From: Hyphomonadaceae bacterium
GTDB lineage: Bacteria > Pseudomonadota > Alphaproteobacteria > Caulobacterales > Hyphomonadaceae
Direction: 5' to 3'
DNA: 24,409 nucleotides
NCBI GenBank assembly: GCA_030696545.1
Contig: JAUYSA010000126.1
Location: 1 to 24,409, forward strand
Shown here: one piece after another, positions 14,257 through 22,663 of the stretch
How the letters are laid out: the number at the start of each line of letters is the position of its first letter
How positions within the stretch are numbered: position 1 is the first letter of the stretch
Translations under genes and position numbers: made by a program
Notes under the pieces: generated by a model
What the model was told of the DNA's origin: nothing
The model's input: the letters and a program-made list of their open reading frames with translations, nothing else
The model's database searches: none

Positions 14257-15597
14257 ATGTCGGGGAAGGGTTCAGTGCGGGCGCGCGTCCAGACTTCACC
14301 GGTCTACCCCTATATTGTCGTGGTCATGCTAGGGCTGATTTACACGTTCAACTTCCTTGATCGTCAGATCCTCTCAGTTCTCGCGGAGCCGATTCGAAAG
14401 GATCTGAATCTCAGCGACACTCAGCTCGGCATGTTGACTGGCCTGGCGTTTGCGGTCTTCTACACGACCTTCGGGATTCCCCTGGCATGGATGGCCGACC
14501 GGGTCCGCAGGGTATGGATCATCGCCGCTTGCTGCACGGTGTGGAGCCTGTTCTCCGCCGCGTGCGGTCTCGCGAACAACTTCCTGCAACTAGCCTTGGC
14601 GCGCATGGGCGTTGGAGTAGGCGAAGCAGGCGGGAATCCGTCATCCTATTCGCTCATCTCGGACTATTTCCCTTCCGAGCGGCGCGGCATGGCCTTGGGC
14701 TTGTATCAGCTTGGCCTGCCGCTGGGATCCACGGCTGGCCTGGCTGCGGGCGGGTGGATTGCGGCGGAGCACGGTTGGCGCGTGGCCTTCTTTTCGGTGG
14801 CGGCGCCGGGCGTACTGCTCGCCCTGCTTCTGGTGCTGGTCGTTCGCGAGCCACAACGCGGCGCACTTGATCGCCCCGCGAACGGACAAGCGCATGAACC
14901 CACGCCTCCGCTGATGCGCGGCATCGCGGCCTTTCTGGGTGATCCCGTGCTACGCTCCACGACGGTCGCCACCTGCTGCGCCGCTTTCATCCTCTACGCC
15001 TTCATAAGCTGGGCGCCGGCGTTCCTCATGCGCGTCCGGGGCATGAGCCTCACGGACATCGCGTTGTACTACAGCCTGACCAGCGGCGCCGGCGCAGTGG
15101 TCGGCACGTTGGGCGGCGGTCTGTTGGTGGATCGCCTGCGGCGCTGGAGCATGCGCGCATACGCGTTGACGCCGGGTGTGGCTTTTCTCGCAGCCCTGCC
15201 CTTGTTCCTCGGGTTTCTTTGGGCGCCGACTTGGCAATCGGCGATGATCTTCCTGGGCTTGCTGTCGTCCCTACTTAACATCTACCAGGCCCCGATCCTG
15301 ACGATTGTTCAGAACACCGCGCCGCCGGCGCGCCGCGCAGTGTCTGCGGCCATGATGCTGTTCATCGTGAACCTGGTCGGCCTCGGATGCGGACCATTGC
15401 TAGTGGGAATGATCAGCGATCATGTCTCGGCCGAATACGGTGAGCGTTCTCTGCTCTTCGGGCTCCTGGGCCTGGCGCCCGTCTTCCTGTTCGCGGCCGT
15501 GTCGTTCTACTTCGCCTCGCGGGCGATCGGTCGACGGGGGAAACTGCAGCAGGACGCCATCAGCGACTCCATGACAGCCCCCGTGCCGCTGACTTAG
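14257..15597 (+). CDS. MFS permease (spinster-like, 12 TM)
   Basis: The protein has 446 residues with about twelve membrane segments. The first includes YPYIVVVMLGLIYTFNFLDR, followed by QILSVLAEPIRKDLNLSDTQ, the family hallmark of spinster-like MFS proteins in alphaproteobacteria. The loop AWMADRVRRVWI corresponds to motif A, and MGVGVGEAGGNPSSYSLISD and YFPSERRGMALGLYQLG are conserved. GGGAGGG (about 14240-14246) is a strong ribosome site for ATG 14257. It follows the Baeyer-Villiger monooxygenase gene and is probably co-expressed, importing its substrate or exporting a product (inference). It shares the 'FLDR' first helix and overall design with the permease at 4343 but is not a recent duplicate. 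Confidence 0.92.
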   Translation: MSGKGSVRARVQTSPVYPYIVVVMLGLIYTFNFLDRQILSVLAEPIRKDLNLSDTQLGMLTGLAFAVFYTTFGIPLAWMADRVRRVWIIAACCTVWSLFSAACGLANNFLQLALARMGVGVGEAGGNPSSYSLISDYFPSERRGMALGLYQLGLPLGSTAGLAAGGWIAAEHGWRVAFFSVAAPGVLLALLLVLVVREPQRGALDRPANGQAHEPTPPLMRGIAAFLGDPVLRSTTVATCCAAFILYAFISWAPAFLMRVRGMSLTDIALYYSLTSGAGAVVGTLGGGLLVDRLRRWSMRAYALTPGVAFLAALPLFLGFLWAPTWQSAMIFLGLLSSLLNIYQAPILTIVQNTAPPARRAVSAAMMLFIVNLVGLGCGPLLVGMISDHVSAEYGERSLLFGLLGLAPVFLFAAVSFYFASRAIGRRGKLQQDAISDSMTAPVPLT

Positions 15598-15608
15598 GCT
15601 CGGAACGG

Positions 15609-15635
15609 GCGCCTCTGGGGGACGGCCCCCGGCGC
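15609..15635 (+). terminator. Strong GC hairpin after second MFS gene
   Basis: GCGCC (15609-15613) pairs with GGCGC (15631-15635), and GGGGG (15617-15621) with CCCCC (15626-15630), around an ACGG loop, with a 3-base bulge. It lies 11 bases after the stop. There is no T tract, so it may act as a weak or factor-assisted terminator or an mRNA 3' stabiliser. Confidence 0.45.
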
Positions 15636-16100
15636 ACACGATCTAACGCGATCAAAGCTGCCGTCCTCACGCTGTCGTACGTCTGAGGCGGAGACGCCCG
15701 GTTCGCATCTGCACGAGGTCGGCGGGCTTCGGGAACGCGCATGCCGAGCGCGGGCACGAGCGCGTCATGCGGACTAGCCGCCTCGGCCTGGACAATCACC
15801 CTGCCATGAGGATCTCGTCCGGCGAGTCCCTCACGATCGCCATCCGAGAGCTGATCATCGGTGCGACGGTTACGACCGAAGACGAGCTTCAACTCGATGA
15901 TCCAGAATACAATTGGAGTCACGGATCGGGAGGTTGGTGAACACGCCCGGGGGATGTTTGAGAATCCTGCAAATTTTCCAGGCCCGATCGAACACCTTTT
16001 CTCGTCAAGAGGAGTGGGTCGCTTACGTCCGCCTGATCCCGCCTCGACGTCAGCGGCGGCGGTCTAAGGGGAATGCCGCGGTGCGCCTTTTCGGCGTATT
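15636..16100. other. Intergenic stretch without a recognisable gene
   Basis: About 465 bases. A minus-strand frame is open across 15560-15922, but it overlaps the MFS 3' end, has no convincing start or ribosome site, and its translation (rich in Arg, Ala and Pro) matches no family I recognise. The stretch is probably decayed coding or scar sequence next to the broken oxidoreductase tail at 16101-16199. Confidence 0.35.
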
Positions 16101-16199
16101 GCCTACATGCCGGTTCTCCTCAAGCCGCCGGTGGCCTCGATCGCCCCGGCGATCGGGAATTATGGGCGATGGGCATCTTGGAGCGCCCGTCACGGGCCC
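16101..16199 (-). pseudogene. Broken duplicate of the quinone-oxidoreductase 3' end
   Basis: By eye this 99-base stretch is about 90% identical to 16776-16876, which encodes the last third of the final domain of the oxidoreductase at 16755-17744 (region of GRFKMPIAHKFPIAE and HRRLEENRHVGK). One-base gaps shift the frame, so only RRLEENRHVG reads cleanly. Homology stops at both ends and no other part of the gene is present. It lies directly downstream of the VOC gene. Confidence 0.85.
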
Positions 16200-16217
16200 T
16201 GCTTCCTGACTCCGAAG

Positions 16218-16586
16218 TTAACCTGACAACGCAGGCGCGCGCCGCACCGCCTCGATGCTGTAACCGTCGAGATCGAGCACGGCGGCGGCATAATAGCCGG
16301 CGGCGTACGGCCGCAGGCCCGGCGCCTCATCGTCGCGAGCGCCTGCCGCCAACGCCGCCGCGTAGAAGGCGTCGACGCTGGCGTTGTCGGCGGCCACGAA
16401 AGCCACGTGACCAAAGATAGCCGCAGGCCCGTCCTGCTGGATAAAGAAATATGGCCGCTGGTCGCCATAACCCGCCGAATTGTCCGATGTAACCAGGCGG
16501 CGCAGGCCCAGCGGCGTCAGCGCAAGGTCATAGAAGGCCCGAGCCTGACCGTAGTCCGACACCCTGATAGCTACATGGTCGAGCAT
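16218..16586 (-). CDS. VOC-family (glyoxalase/bleomycin resistance fold) protein
   Basis: This 122-residue single-domain VOC protein starts MLDHVAIRVSDYGQARAFYDLAL and ends its core with AAVLDLDGYSIEAV. Candidate metal ligands sit at the usual positions: His4, His60 (FGHVAFVA) and Glu112 (SIEAV). GGAA lies a few bases before the ATG. Proteins of this shape include glyoxalase-like enzymes and extradiol-dioxygenase-like or thiol-transferase resistance proteins; the precise reaction cannot be told. It is transcribed in the same direction as the oxidoreductase gene upstream (17744-16755) and is separated from it by about 170 bases. It lies between that gene's 3' end and a broken copy of the same 3' end. 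Confidence 0.85.
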   Translation of the reverse strand: MLDHVAIRVSDYGQARAFYDLALTPLGLRRLVTSDNSAGYGDQRPYFFIQQDGPAAIFGHVAFVAADNASVDAFYAAALAAGARDDEAPGLRPYAAGYYAAAVLDLDGYSIEAVRRAPALSG

Positions 16587-16754
16587 AGGCGTTCCGTTGG
16601 CCGTGTGGGTCGGAATAGAGGCGGCGCCGGGACCGACTCAGGGTCCCAACGTTAACTCCCCCGAGCGATCCGCATACGTACAAGTCGGATTTGGCGTTCG
16701 ATTAGCACATGGCAGACAAAGACGTCTATTTCGCTTCGGACGCGGCCGCTGCGG

Positions 16755-17744
16755 TTACGGTGTCATCACGATCTTGCCGACATGCCGGTTCTCCTCCAGC
16801 CGGCGGTGCGCCTCGATCGCCTCGGCGATCGGGAATTTATGGGCGATGGGCATCTTGAAACGCCCGTCACGGACCCGTTCAACCAAGTAGTCCAGCGCAC
16901 GCGCGCGCCGCACCGGGTCGTTGTTCATGTAGGATACAGTGTAGCCACGCATGGTCAGGTTGCGGCCGATCGCCAGGTGGCGTGGGAAGGTCGCAGGCTG
17001 GTTCGACAGCCCCCCGTAGACCATCAGCGTCCCATCGATCGATAGGCATCCGAACAGCTGCTCGGCGAATGGACCAGCTACTGAGTCAAAGATCAGGGAT
17101 GCACCCTTTCCGTCCGTGATGCGCGCCACCTCCTGCGCGACGTCCTGCTCTTCGCTGGCGATGACGTGCGCTGCACCGACCGCAAGGAGAGGTGCGAACT
17201 TGTCGCGACGACGGGTCGTGGCGATGGGGATCGCGCCTTGGTCGCGCGCCACCTGAATGGCGGCCAGACCAACGCTGCTTGAGGCCGCGGTCAGGACGAC
17301 GAAATCCCCTTTGGCGACTTTACCAGTCTCCACGAGGCCGCCGTAGGCTGTGAGGAACGCCACCCACAGCGCCGAAGATTGAACCGGGTCGATCCCGTCG
17401 GGCAGTTTCACCAGGCAAGAAACAGGCGCGATCGCTTCAGTGGCGTAGAACCCGTATTGCCCGAACATGAAGGTCGGCAGAGCGATCACCGCCTCGCCTT
17501 GAGACCAGCCCTCGACACCGGGGCCTAGCTTCAGGATGCTGCCGGTAGCTTCCCCGCCGATGAGCGCCGGAAAGGAGGGTTTCACCAGGTAGTGCCCGCC
17601 CCGGAAGGCCGCTTCGCTGCGATTGAGCCCAATGCCGTCGATTTTCAGCAGGACCTCGCCGGCCCCCGGTTCACCCGGGTCGCCGTCTTCGACACGCAGC
17701 ACCTCGGGGCCACCCGTTTCATAGAACCTGACAATCTTGGCCAT
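16755..17744 (-). CDS. NADPH:quinone oxidoreductase-like, zinc-independent MDR-family enzyme
   Basis: The protein has 329 residues. MAKIVRFYETGGPEVLRVED is the classic N-terminus of quinone oxidoreductase-like medium-chain dehydrogenases. The catalytic domain includes GIGLNRSEAAFRGGHYL and FPALIGGEATG. The Rossmann domain has LTAASSSVGLAAIQVA (151-166) as its nucleotide-binding loop, and the zinc-ligand residues of alcohol dehydrogenases are not apparent. The C-terminus GRFKMPIAHKFPIAEAI...GKIVM is typical. GGAGAGA precedes ATG 17744 by four bases. It probably reduces a quinone or an enone with NAD(P)H. It is divergent from the P450 gene across a 480-base region, so the two may share regulation (inference). 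A broken copy of its 3' end lies at 16101-16199. Confidence 0.9.
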   Translation of the reverse strand: MAKIVRFYETGGPEVLRVEDGDPGEPGAGEVLLKIDGIGLNRSEAAFRGGHYLVKPSFPALIGGEATGSILKLGPGVEGWSQGEAVIALPTFMFGQYGFYATEAIAPVSCLVKLPDGIDPVQSSALWVAFLTAYGGLVETGKVAKGDFVVLTAASSSVGLAAIQVARDQGAIPIATTRRRDKFAPLLAVGAAHVIASEEQDVAQEVARITDGKGASLIFDSVAGPFAEQLFGCLSIDGTLMVYGGLSNQPATFPRHLAIGRNLTMRGYTVSYMNNDPVRRARALDYLVERVRDGRFKMPIAHKFPIAEAIEAHRRLEENRHVGKIVMTP

Positions 17745-18085
17745 AAATCTCTCCGTGGGATCTTTACGGCGCCCAACGCGGCAAATTCAGGGTCGCCGCA
17801 GGCAGATGATCGTCATTTCGCCGACGAGGAAAGTCGAATTTTTCCGTACGCGCCAGGCGCCGAAGCCGTCACCCGGTCGACGCGAGGGATGGTGGCGAGC
17901 CGCTAGCTGATGCGTTCGCGCGATGCCAGATCCGGTGTCCGCTCATGCGGATAACTTCCCGCAAACAGGTTGCCCCAATTGCCTTTTCAACCAACTCCGC
18001 GCGGTGCTGTTGGAACGTGGGTTAGGCTTCCGAAGGGCCGCGTCTAGTCAAAAGCACATACTTCGTGTCTGAAAATAAGAATGCC

Positions 18086-18103
18086 GCTTTCATGCCTGAA
18101 AGC
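18086..18103. promoter_or_regulatory. Perfect inverted repeat, possible operator upstream of P450 gene
   Basis: GCTTTCA (18086-18092) and TGAAAGC (18097-18103) are exact reverse complements separated by TGCC. This 7-4-7 dyad lies about 120 bases before the P450 start and upstream of the likely promoter. It has the size of a dimeric regulator site; no regulator gene for it is visible nearby. Confidence 0.4.
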
Positions 18104-18122
18104 CAGCCGCGACGCATCGTCT

Positions 18123-18153
18123 TTGCGATTGAGAATTACTTTTTATATATAAA
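18123..18153 (+). promoter_or_regulatory. Possible P450 promoter, AT-rich
   Basis: TTGCGA (18123-18128) is followed after 17 bases by TATATA (18146-18151), within the palindrome TTTATATATAAA. The -35 match is four of six. It lies about 75 bases before ATG 18225 in locally AT-rich DNA. Confidence 0.35.
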
Positions 18154-18224
18154 GAAAAAATCCCATCGGCATAGCGATTGTGAGAACGTGGAGGGGACGC
18201 GCATTGCATCCTAGGGAGGAATCA

Positions 18225-19505
18225 ATGGGGGGTGATTTCGCACCGTCCGCCGACACTGACGAGCGGCTTTCGGCGCTCATCCAGTCCCACCCCGACGCTA
18301 TCAAGAGCCCTTTCGCGCTATACCAGCACATGCTTTCGCGGGGGGCGTACCGCTGGGGCGAAACCGTTGTCGTCTCGCGCATGGAAGACGTCCGCAAGAT
18401 CCTCTGGGACCACAAGAACTACAGCAATCGCGCCCACGCGATCGGCAGCAGGCCGGACGCATTCCGCGCCCGGCTTCGCCCGCACGAACTGCAGGCGTTC
18501 GACGAGTTGACGGCCTTCGAGGAACTGATCATCAGCCGCACCGATGGCGATCAACACCAACGCCTGCGCGCGATTGTCCATCGCGCGTTCAATCCACAGG
18601 CCATCGCCACGCTCGAAGAGCTGGTGGGCGTGTTCACCCGTCAATTGTTCGACGACATGGTCGCGTCCGGCGCGACCGATATCGCCTCAGCAGTCACCCG
18701 CAACCTGCCTGTGATGATGATCTGCGCGCTTCTGAACGTGCCGCAGTCCGAGGCTCCATTGATACAGGGCTGGAGCGCGCGCATCGGGAAGAATCGCGGT
18801 CAGGGTGTGGTTGCAGACCTTATGGACGCCCACGACGCGCTGATGGAATTCCGTGACTACGTCAGGGAAAAGATCGAACTGCTGCGCCTCGACCCGAAGA
18901 GTACGAACCTGGTTTCGACGCTCATGGGCGCGTCGGACGAAGAGCGGCTCTCCGAAGACGAACTCGTGGCGATGGTGCTCATCCTGCTGTTCGCCGGCGC
19001 CGACACCACCAAGGCGCTCCTGGGCAACGGCACGCACGTCTTCCTTTCGAATCCCGATCAGTGGCGGCTTTTCTTGGCGGATTCGCAAGGCAGGCTCGGG
19101 GGGGCGACCGACGAACTGATCCGCTACATCGCGCCGGTTCAGACGCTATGGCGCGTGACCACCGCGCCAGTTCGCATCCAGGACTTGGAGGTCGAGCCTG
19201 GAACCACGATCCTGCTTCTAATGGGCGCCGCGAACCGCGATCCAGCGGTGTTCGAGGAACCGGACCGCTTCGACATCACCCGAGAAGAAAGCCGTCCCCA
19301 CGTTTCGTTCGGATTCGGCACGCACTTCTGTCTCGGCACCCATCTCGCGCAGATGGAATGCAGGGCCTATTTCGGCGAGCTGGCCACCCGATTCCCAGAG
19401 GTCAAGCTGACTCAGGATCCGGATTCCGTCACCTTCGGCGGCAATATCCAGTTCCGCACAGTCACCGGGCTCCAGGTCGCGCTCGGCGCCGGTCGTTCCG
19501 GATAG
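18225..19505 (+). CDS. Cytochrome P450 (bacterial class I type)
   Basis: This is a 426-residue soluble P450. All hallmarks are present: I-helix AGADTT (257-262), the ExxR pair Glu297/Arg300 (DELIRY), and the heme loop FGFGTHFCLG with Cys369 as the thiolate ligand. The start at 18225 is chosen for AGGGAGGA five bases upstream; the open frame extends back to a GTG at 18180 without a ribosome site. It hydroxylates a hydrophobic substrate using electrons from a ferredoxin and reductase, neither of which is encoded in the window. It is followed after about 170 bases by a short-chain dehydrogenase, so hydroxylation and then alcohol oxidation is a reasonable inference. The subfamily and substrate cannot be assigned by reading alone. 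Confidence 0.95.
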   Translation: MGGDFAPSADTDERLSALIQSHPDAIKSPFALYQHMLSRGAYRWGETVVVSRMEDVRKILWDHKNYSNRAHAIGSRPDAFRARLRPHELQAFDELTAFEELIISRTDGDQHQRLRAIVHRAFNPQAIATLEELVGVFTRQLFDDMVASGATDIASAVTRNLPVMMICALLNVPQSEAPLIQGWSARIGKNRGQGVVADLMDAHDALMEFRDYVREKIELLRLDPKSTNLVSTLMGASDEERLSEDELVAMVLILLFAGADTTKALLGNGTHVFLSNPDQWRLFLADSQGRLGGATDELIRYIAPVQTLWRVTTAPVRIQDLEVEPGTTILLLMGAANRDPAVFEEPDRFDITREESRPHVSFGFGTHFCLGTHLAQMECRAYFGELATRFPEVKLTQDPDSVTFGGNIQFRTVTGLQVALGAGRSG

Positions 19506-19675
19506 AAGGTGAAGGCATTTACGAAGCGGACCGCGTGGCGTCCTGAGGAGGGCGAGGTGACTGGACGTAGAGTCTTGTCGCTGCTTCCAACCGCTCGCGA
19601 TCCATCTGCGGCGCCGCGTCGAAATACCATTATCCAAGCATCTTTTCCAACCACACACAGTCGAGGCTTCAGTTC

Positions 19676-20460
19676 TTGAAACGAACATCCTAATCACCGG
19701 AGCCGCCAGCGGCATAGGCCGGGCGACAGTACTTGAGTTCGTGCGCGATGCTCGCATGCGCCAAGAGAAGGCGCCTGGACTGCTGCTGGTCGACATGAAC
19801 CAGGGCGGCTTGGAAGAAACGGCTCGGCTTGTCGGCGAGCAGGCTGGGATGCTCACGGTGACGGCTGATCTGGCGGACGTCGAACAGCCAAAGCGCCTTG
19901 TCGAGCTTGCGGTGGATCGGTTTGGCGGCTTGGATGTCATTGTCAGTAACGCCGGGGTCCTGATCCCAGGGTCGCTGCGAGACCTTACGGTCCTAGATTA
20001 CGAACGCACGTTCGCGGTGAACACGCGAGCCACTTGGCTGCTTGGTCAAGCGGCCTTGCCCCATATGGAAGGGAAGGGCGGCGCGATCGTGGCGACGGCC
20101 TCCATAGGAGCCGTGATGCCGCCCCCGATGATTGGCGCCTACGGGCCGAGCAAGGCGGCGCTTACTGGTCTAATCCGACTAATGGCCCAGGAGTGGGGAC
20201 CGCTTGGAATTCGTTCCAACAGTGTCTCACCTGGTCCGACGCTCACAGGCATGACGCAAAACCAGTATGGTCATCCTGAGGGGCGCCAGCGTCGCGAGGC
20301 AGCGATTCCGGTGAGACGCCTTGGCGTTCCCGAAGACATCGCCAACGCCATTGTGTTCCTGAGCCGCCCCGAGTCGGGTTTTATCAACGGTATAGATATT
20401 ACTGTGGATGGGGGCATGATGACCACACTTCTTCAGGCGAGCGTATCTCAGGCAAAGTAA
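19676..20460 (+). CDS. Short-chain dehydrogenase/reductase with abnormal start (possible 1-base frameshift)
   Basis: A classical SDR is encoded in the frame of 19681-20460. It has NILITGAASGIGRAT (cofactor loop TGxxxGIG), VDMN (acidic residue suggesting NAD), VSNAG, catalytic Ser141 (ATASIGA), YGPSK with Tyr154 and Lys158 (counted from codon 19681), and C-terminal GIDITVDGGM. The frame has no ATG, GTG or TTG start before the cofactor loop: the first GTG (19741) comes after TGAASGIG. A TTG at 19676-19678 with GAGG at 19663-19666 is well placed but is one base out of frame; one extra A in the AAA run that follows would join it to the gene. It is therefore either frameshifted (in nature or in the assembly) or uses a rare start. 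It lies downstream of the P450 and probably oxidises an alcohol. Confidence 0.85.
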
Positions 20461-20755
20461 CGACCAGCAATCTCCAGGATATAACAGCCGCAATCACCCA
20501 CTGTCTTTCGTTCATGGTTATCAGGTGACGTTGACGCGGTGCAACTGCGATTGGTATGACTGAGGTTGCTATGCGATAGGGGGCGTCATCTTCTCCGTCG
20601 TATGAGTTGATCTTTGCCTTCGCCTCGTCGAAGCGGGTTTGGCGACTTCACAGCGCAACCGACGGCTACCAACGCAACGGCTATAGTGGTTGGAAAGACA
20701 GCGCGACGGGCCTCACCGGATCGCTTCAAGTCTATTCACGGGAAGGGACGTGTTC
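20461..20755. other. Intergenic region before esterase gene
   Basis: The stretch of 295 bases has no supported gene. TTGACG (20531-20536), 18 bases, then TATGAC (20555-20560) is a plausible sigma-70-like promoter for the esterase gene. No terminator-like hairpin with a T tract was seen after the SDR. Confidence 0.3.
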
Positions 20756-22639
20756 ATGATCGACGACAAGCTGGCTGGCGACAGCAAGGCTGTAACGCAG
20801 CTGAACATCCGCATGCCGATGCGCGATGGCGTCGAGTTGGAGGCCGATATCACCTTCCCCAGTGTCGACGGAGTCACGCCGATGCCGGGGACGTTCCCGA
20901 CGCTGCTTCTCCGCACTCCCTATGACCGGAAAGTGATCAGCTCGTTTCCTTACGGCGTGGTCGCGCCCGTCGCGGTGATCAGTCCTGCCGTCGGGGCGGA
21001 GCATGGTTATGTGGTGATCTACCAGGATGCACGCGGCGCCTACGGAGCCGAGGGCGTGCTCGAGCCGATGCTGAATGAGGCGCCCGACGGTGTCGACACA
21101 CTGGCGTGGATCCGCAGCCAATCTTGGTCCGATGGACGGGTCTGCATGTTCGGCGGTTCCTATATGGGCGCCGTCCAGATGCTGCTGGCTGCGGAGGCGC
21201 CCGAAGGGCTGATCGCCCTCTGTCCGCACGTGGCCGCAACGGATCAGTTCAAACACAACTGGGTCTATTTGGACGGCGTATTTTCGTTCGAAGTGGCGAT
21301 ACTTTGGTCACTCATGCAGAGTGTTGGACAGATTGCACGCCAACCTGAGCCTGTGAAGCAGGCCATGACGGCAGACCTGATGGCCCTTACCGGGATGTCG
21401 GTCGATCTCGACGGCGCCGCCGGCTTTTCCCGATCTCCGGCCTTCGCCGTCGCGCTTCAGAAACTCCTGGCGATGACGCCGGTCAGCGACCTGCCCCTCC
21501 TGCGCCACTTGCCCTGGTGGCGGAAATGGATCGAAAATCGCGACAATCCCAGCCATTTCAGCGCCACTGAGATGAAGGACCGGTTCGCGGGTTTCGGTGC
21601 GCCCGCGCTCCATGTCGGGGGCTGGTACGACCTGTTCCTGCGCAACACCATCTCTCACTTCGCGGGCGTCACCAAAGAGGCTCGTGACGCCAAGGTTGGC
21701 GCCGCACAGCGCCTGGTGATCGGGCCGTGGTCGCACAGCGACTGCGTCGATTGCCCCCCGGGCGCAGCCGTCGATGGTCAGGCGATGGACCTTGCGTGGA
21801 TCAACCAGCACATCCGAGGTGAAAAGCACCCGTTCTTCGACCACAGGGTCGTGCTCTACATTCAGGGTGAGAATCGCTGGCGTGCAGAGGAGAGTTGGCC
21901 GCTCGAAGGCACAGTGCGCACACGCTATTATCTTCACAGCCATGGCCACGCTAACACGGCCGATGGCGATGGGCTTTTATCCACCGACTATCCCGGCGTG
22001 GAAGTCTCTGACACCTATCGTTACGATCCAGCCGATCCAGTGCCGTCCAAAGGCGGCATCACGTTAATCGGCAGTCGCGCTACACAAAACGAGATGGAAG
22101 CGCGCGCTGACGTGCTGTGCTATACCACGGCCGTACTGACCGAAGATGTCGAAGTAACGGGCGAAGTCTGCGCCACACTCTATGCTGCAACCTCGGCCAC
22201 CGACACCGACTGGTGGATGAGGTTGATCGACGTCGCTCCCGATGGAGCCGCTTCGACCCTCAATCATGGCGTCGTACGCGCGCGTTATCGAAACTCGCGC
22301 ACCAGCCCTGAAGCGGTCACGCCAGGCGCTGTCACCCAATATGAGATCGCCATGCAGGCTACTGGCAACGTGTTCAAGCAGGGACACCGTATCCGGCTGG
22401 AGGTGTCGAGCAGTTGCTTTCCGCTGGGCGAACGCAACCCTAACGCCTTCATCGATCTGGCGACTGTGACAGAGGCTGATTTCGTCGTCGCCGAGCAGAC
22501 TATATTTCATGATGCGGACCATGCGTCCTACGTCGAATTGCCGATCATTCCATTGGCGCGAGAACGCCGATGGATAGAAACGCCGTTTCCCCTTCCGTCC
22601 GGCGAGCATGTCAATTTGACGATGACCCGTAGGACCTGA
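20756..22639 (+). CDS. CocE/NonD-type serine hydrolase (X-Pro dipeptidyl-peptidase S15 family)
   Basis: The protein has 627 residues, with no signal peptide from the ATG at 20756. GGGAAGGGA lies about eight bases before that start, and earlier ATGs lack a ribosome site. The alpha/beta-hydrolase domain starts with NIRMPMRDGVELEADITFP and TLLLRTPYDR. The triad is visible: Ser135 in FGGSYMG, Asp292 in HVGGWYD and His327 in IGPWSHSD, in the order and context of cocaine esterase. A helical insert and a C-terminal jelly-roll domain (about 430-627; CATLYAATSATDTDWW, GHRIRLEVSSS) complete the S15/CocE layout. Such enzymes cleave esters, including hydrophobic ones. Near P450, SDR and Baeyer-Villiger genes it is a good candidate to open the ester or lactone product (inference). 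Confidence 0.92.
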   Translation: MIDDKLAGDSKAVTQLNIRMPMRDGVELEADITFPSVDGVTPMPGTFPTLLLRTPYDRKVISSFPYGVVAPVAVISPAVGAEHGYVVIYQDARGAYGAEGVLEPMLNEAPDGVDTLAWIRSQSWSDGRVCMFGGSYMGAVQMLLAAEAPEGLIALCPHVAATDQFKHNWVYLDGVFSFEVAILWSLMQSVGQIARQPEPVKQAMTADLMALTGMSVDLDGAAGFSRSPAFAVALQKLLAMTPVSDLPLLRHLPWWRKWIENRDNPSHFSATEMKDRFAGFGAPALHVGGWYDLFLRNTISHFAGVTKEARDAKVGAAQRLVIGPWSHSDCVDCPPGAAVDGQAMDLAWINQHIRGEKHPFFDHRVVLYIQGENRWRAEESWPLEGTVRTRYYLHSHGHANTADGDGLLSTDYPGVEVSDTYRYDPADPVPSKGGITLIGSRATQNEMEARADVLCYTTAVLTEDVEVTGEVCATLYAATSATDTDWWMRLIDVAPDGAASTLNHGVVRARYRNSRTSPEAVTPGAVTQYEIAMQATGNVFKQGHRIRLEVSSSCFPLGERNPNAFIDLATVTEADFVVAEQTIFHDADHASYVELPIIPLARERRWIETPFPLPSGEHVNLTMTRRT

Positions 22640-22656
22640 CCTCAGGGCCGCTGAGG
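22640..22656. terminator. Hairpin directly after the esterase stop
   Basis: CCTCAG (22640-22645) and CTGAGG (22651-22656) form a perfect 6-bp stem with a 5-base loop, starting one base after the stop codon. There is no T tract. It could serve both the esterase gene and the possible convergent small gene at 22664-22840. Confidence 0.4.
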
Positions 22657-22663
22657 CCGTAGC

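Larger units (their letters stand above)
17745..18224. other. Divergent intergenic region between oxidoreductase and P450 genes
   Basis: The 480 bases contain no supported gene. The P450-proximal third is clearly more AT-rich than its surroundings. It holds a perfect inverted repeat (18086-18103), the palindrome TTTATATATAAA (18142-18153), and two near-copies of GCGATTG(T)GAGAA (18126-18136 and about 18174-18186). This is where promoters and operators of both divergent genes are expected. Confidence 0.5.

Noticed and set aside
15560..15922. 120-residue minus-strand frame in the gap after the second MFS gene
   Set aside because: It overlaps the MFS 3' end and the hairpin, lacks a good start, and its sequence matches no family I can recognise; reported only as an intergenic stretch.
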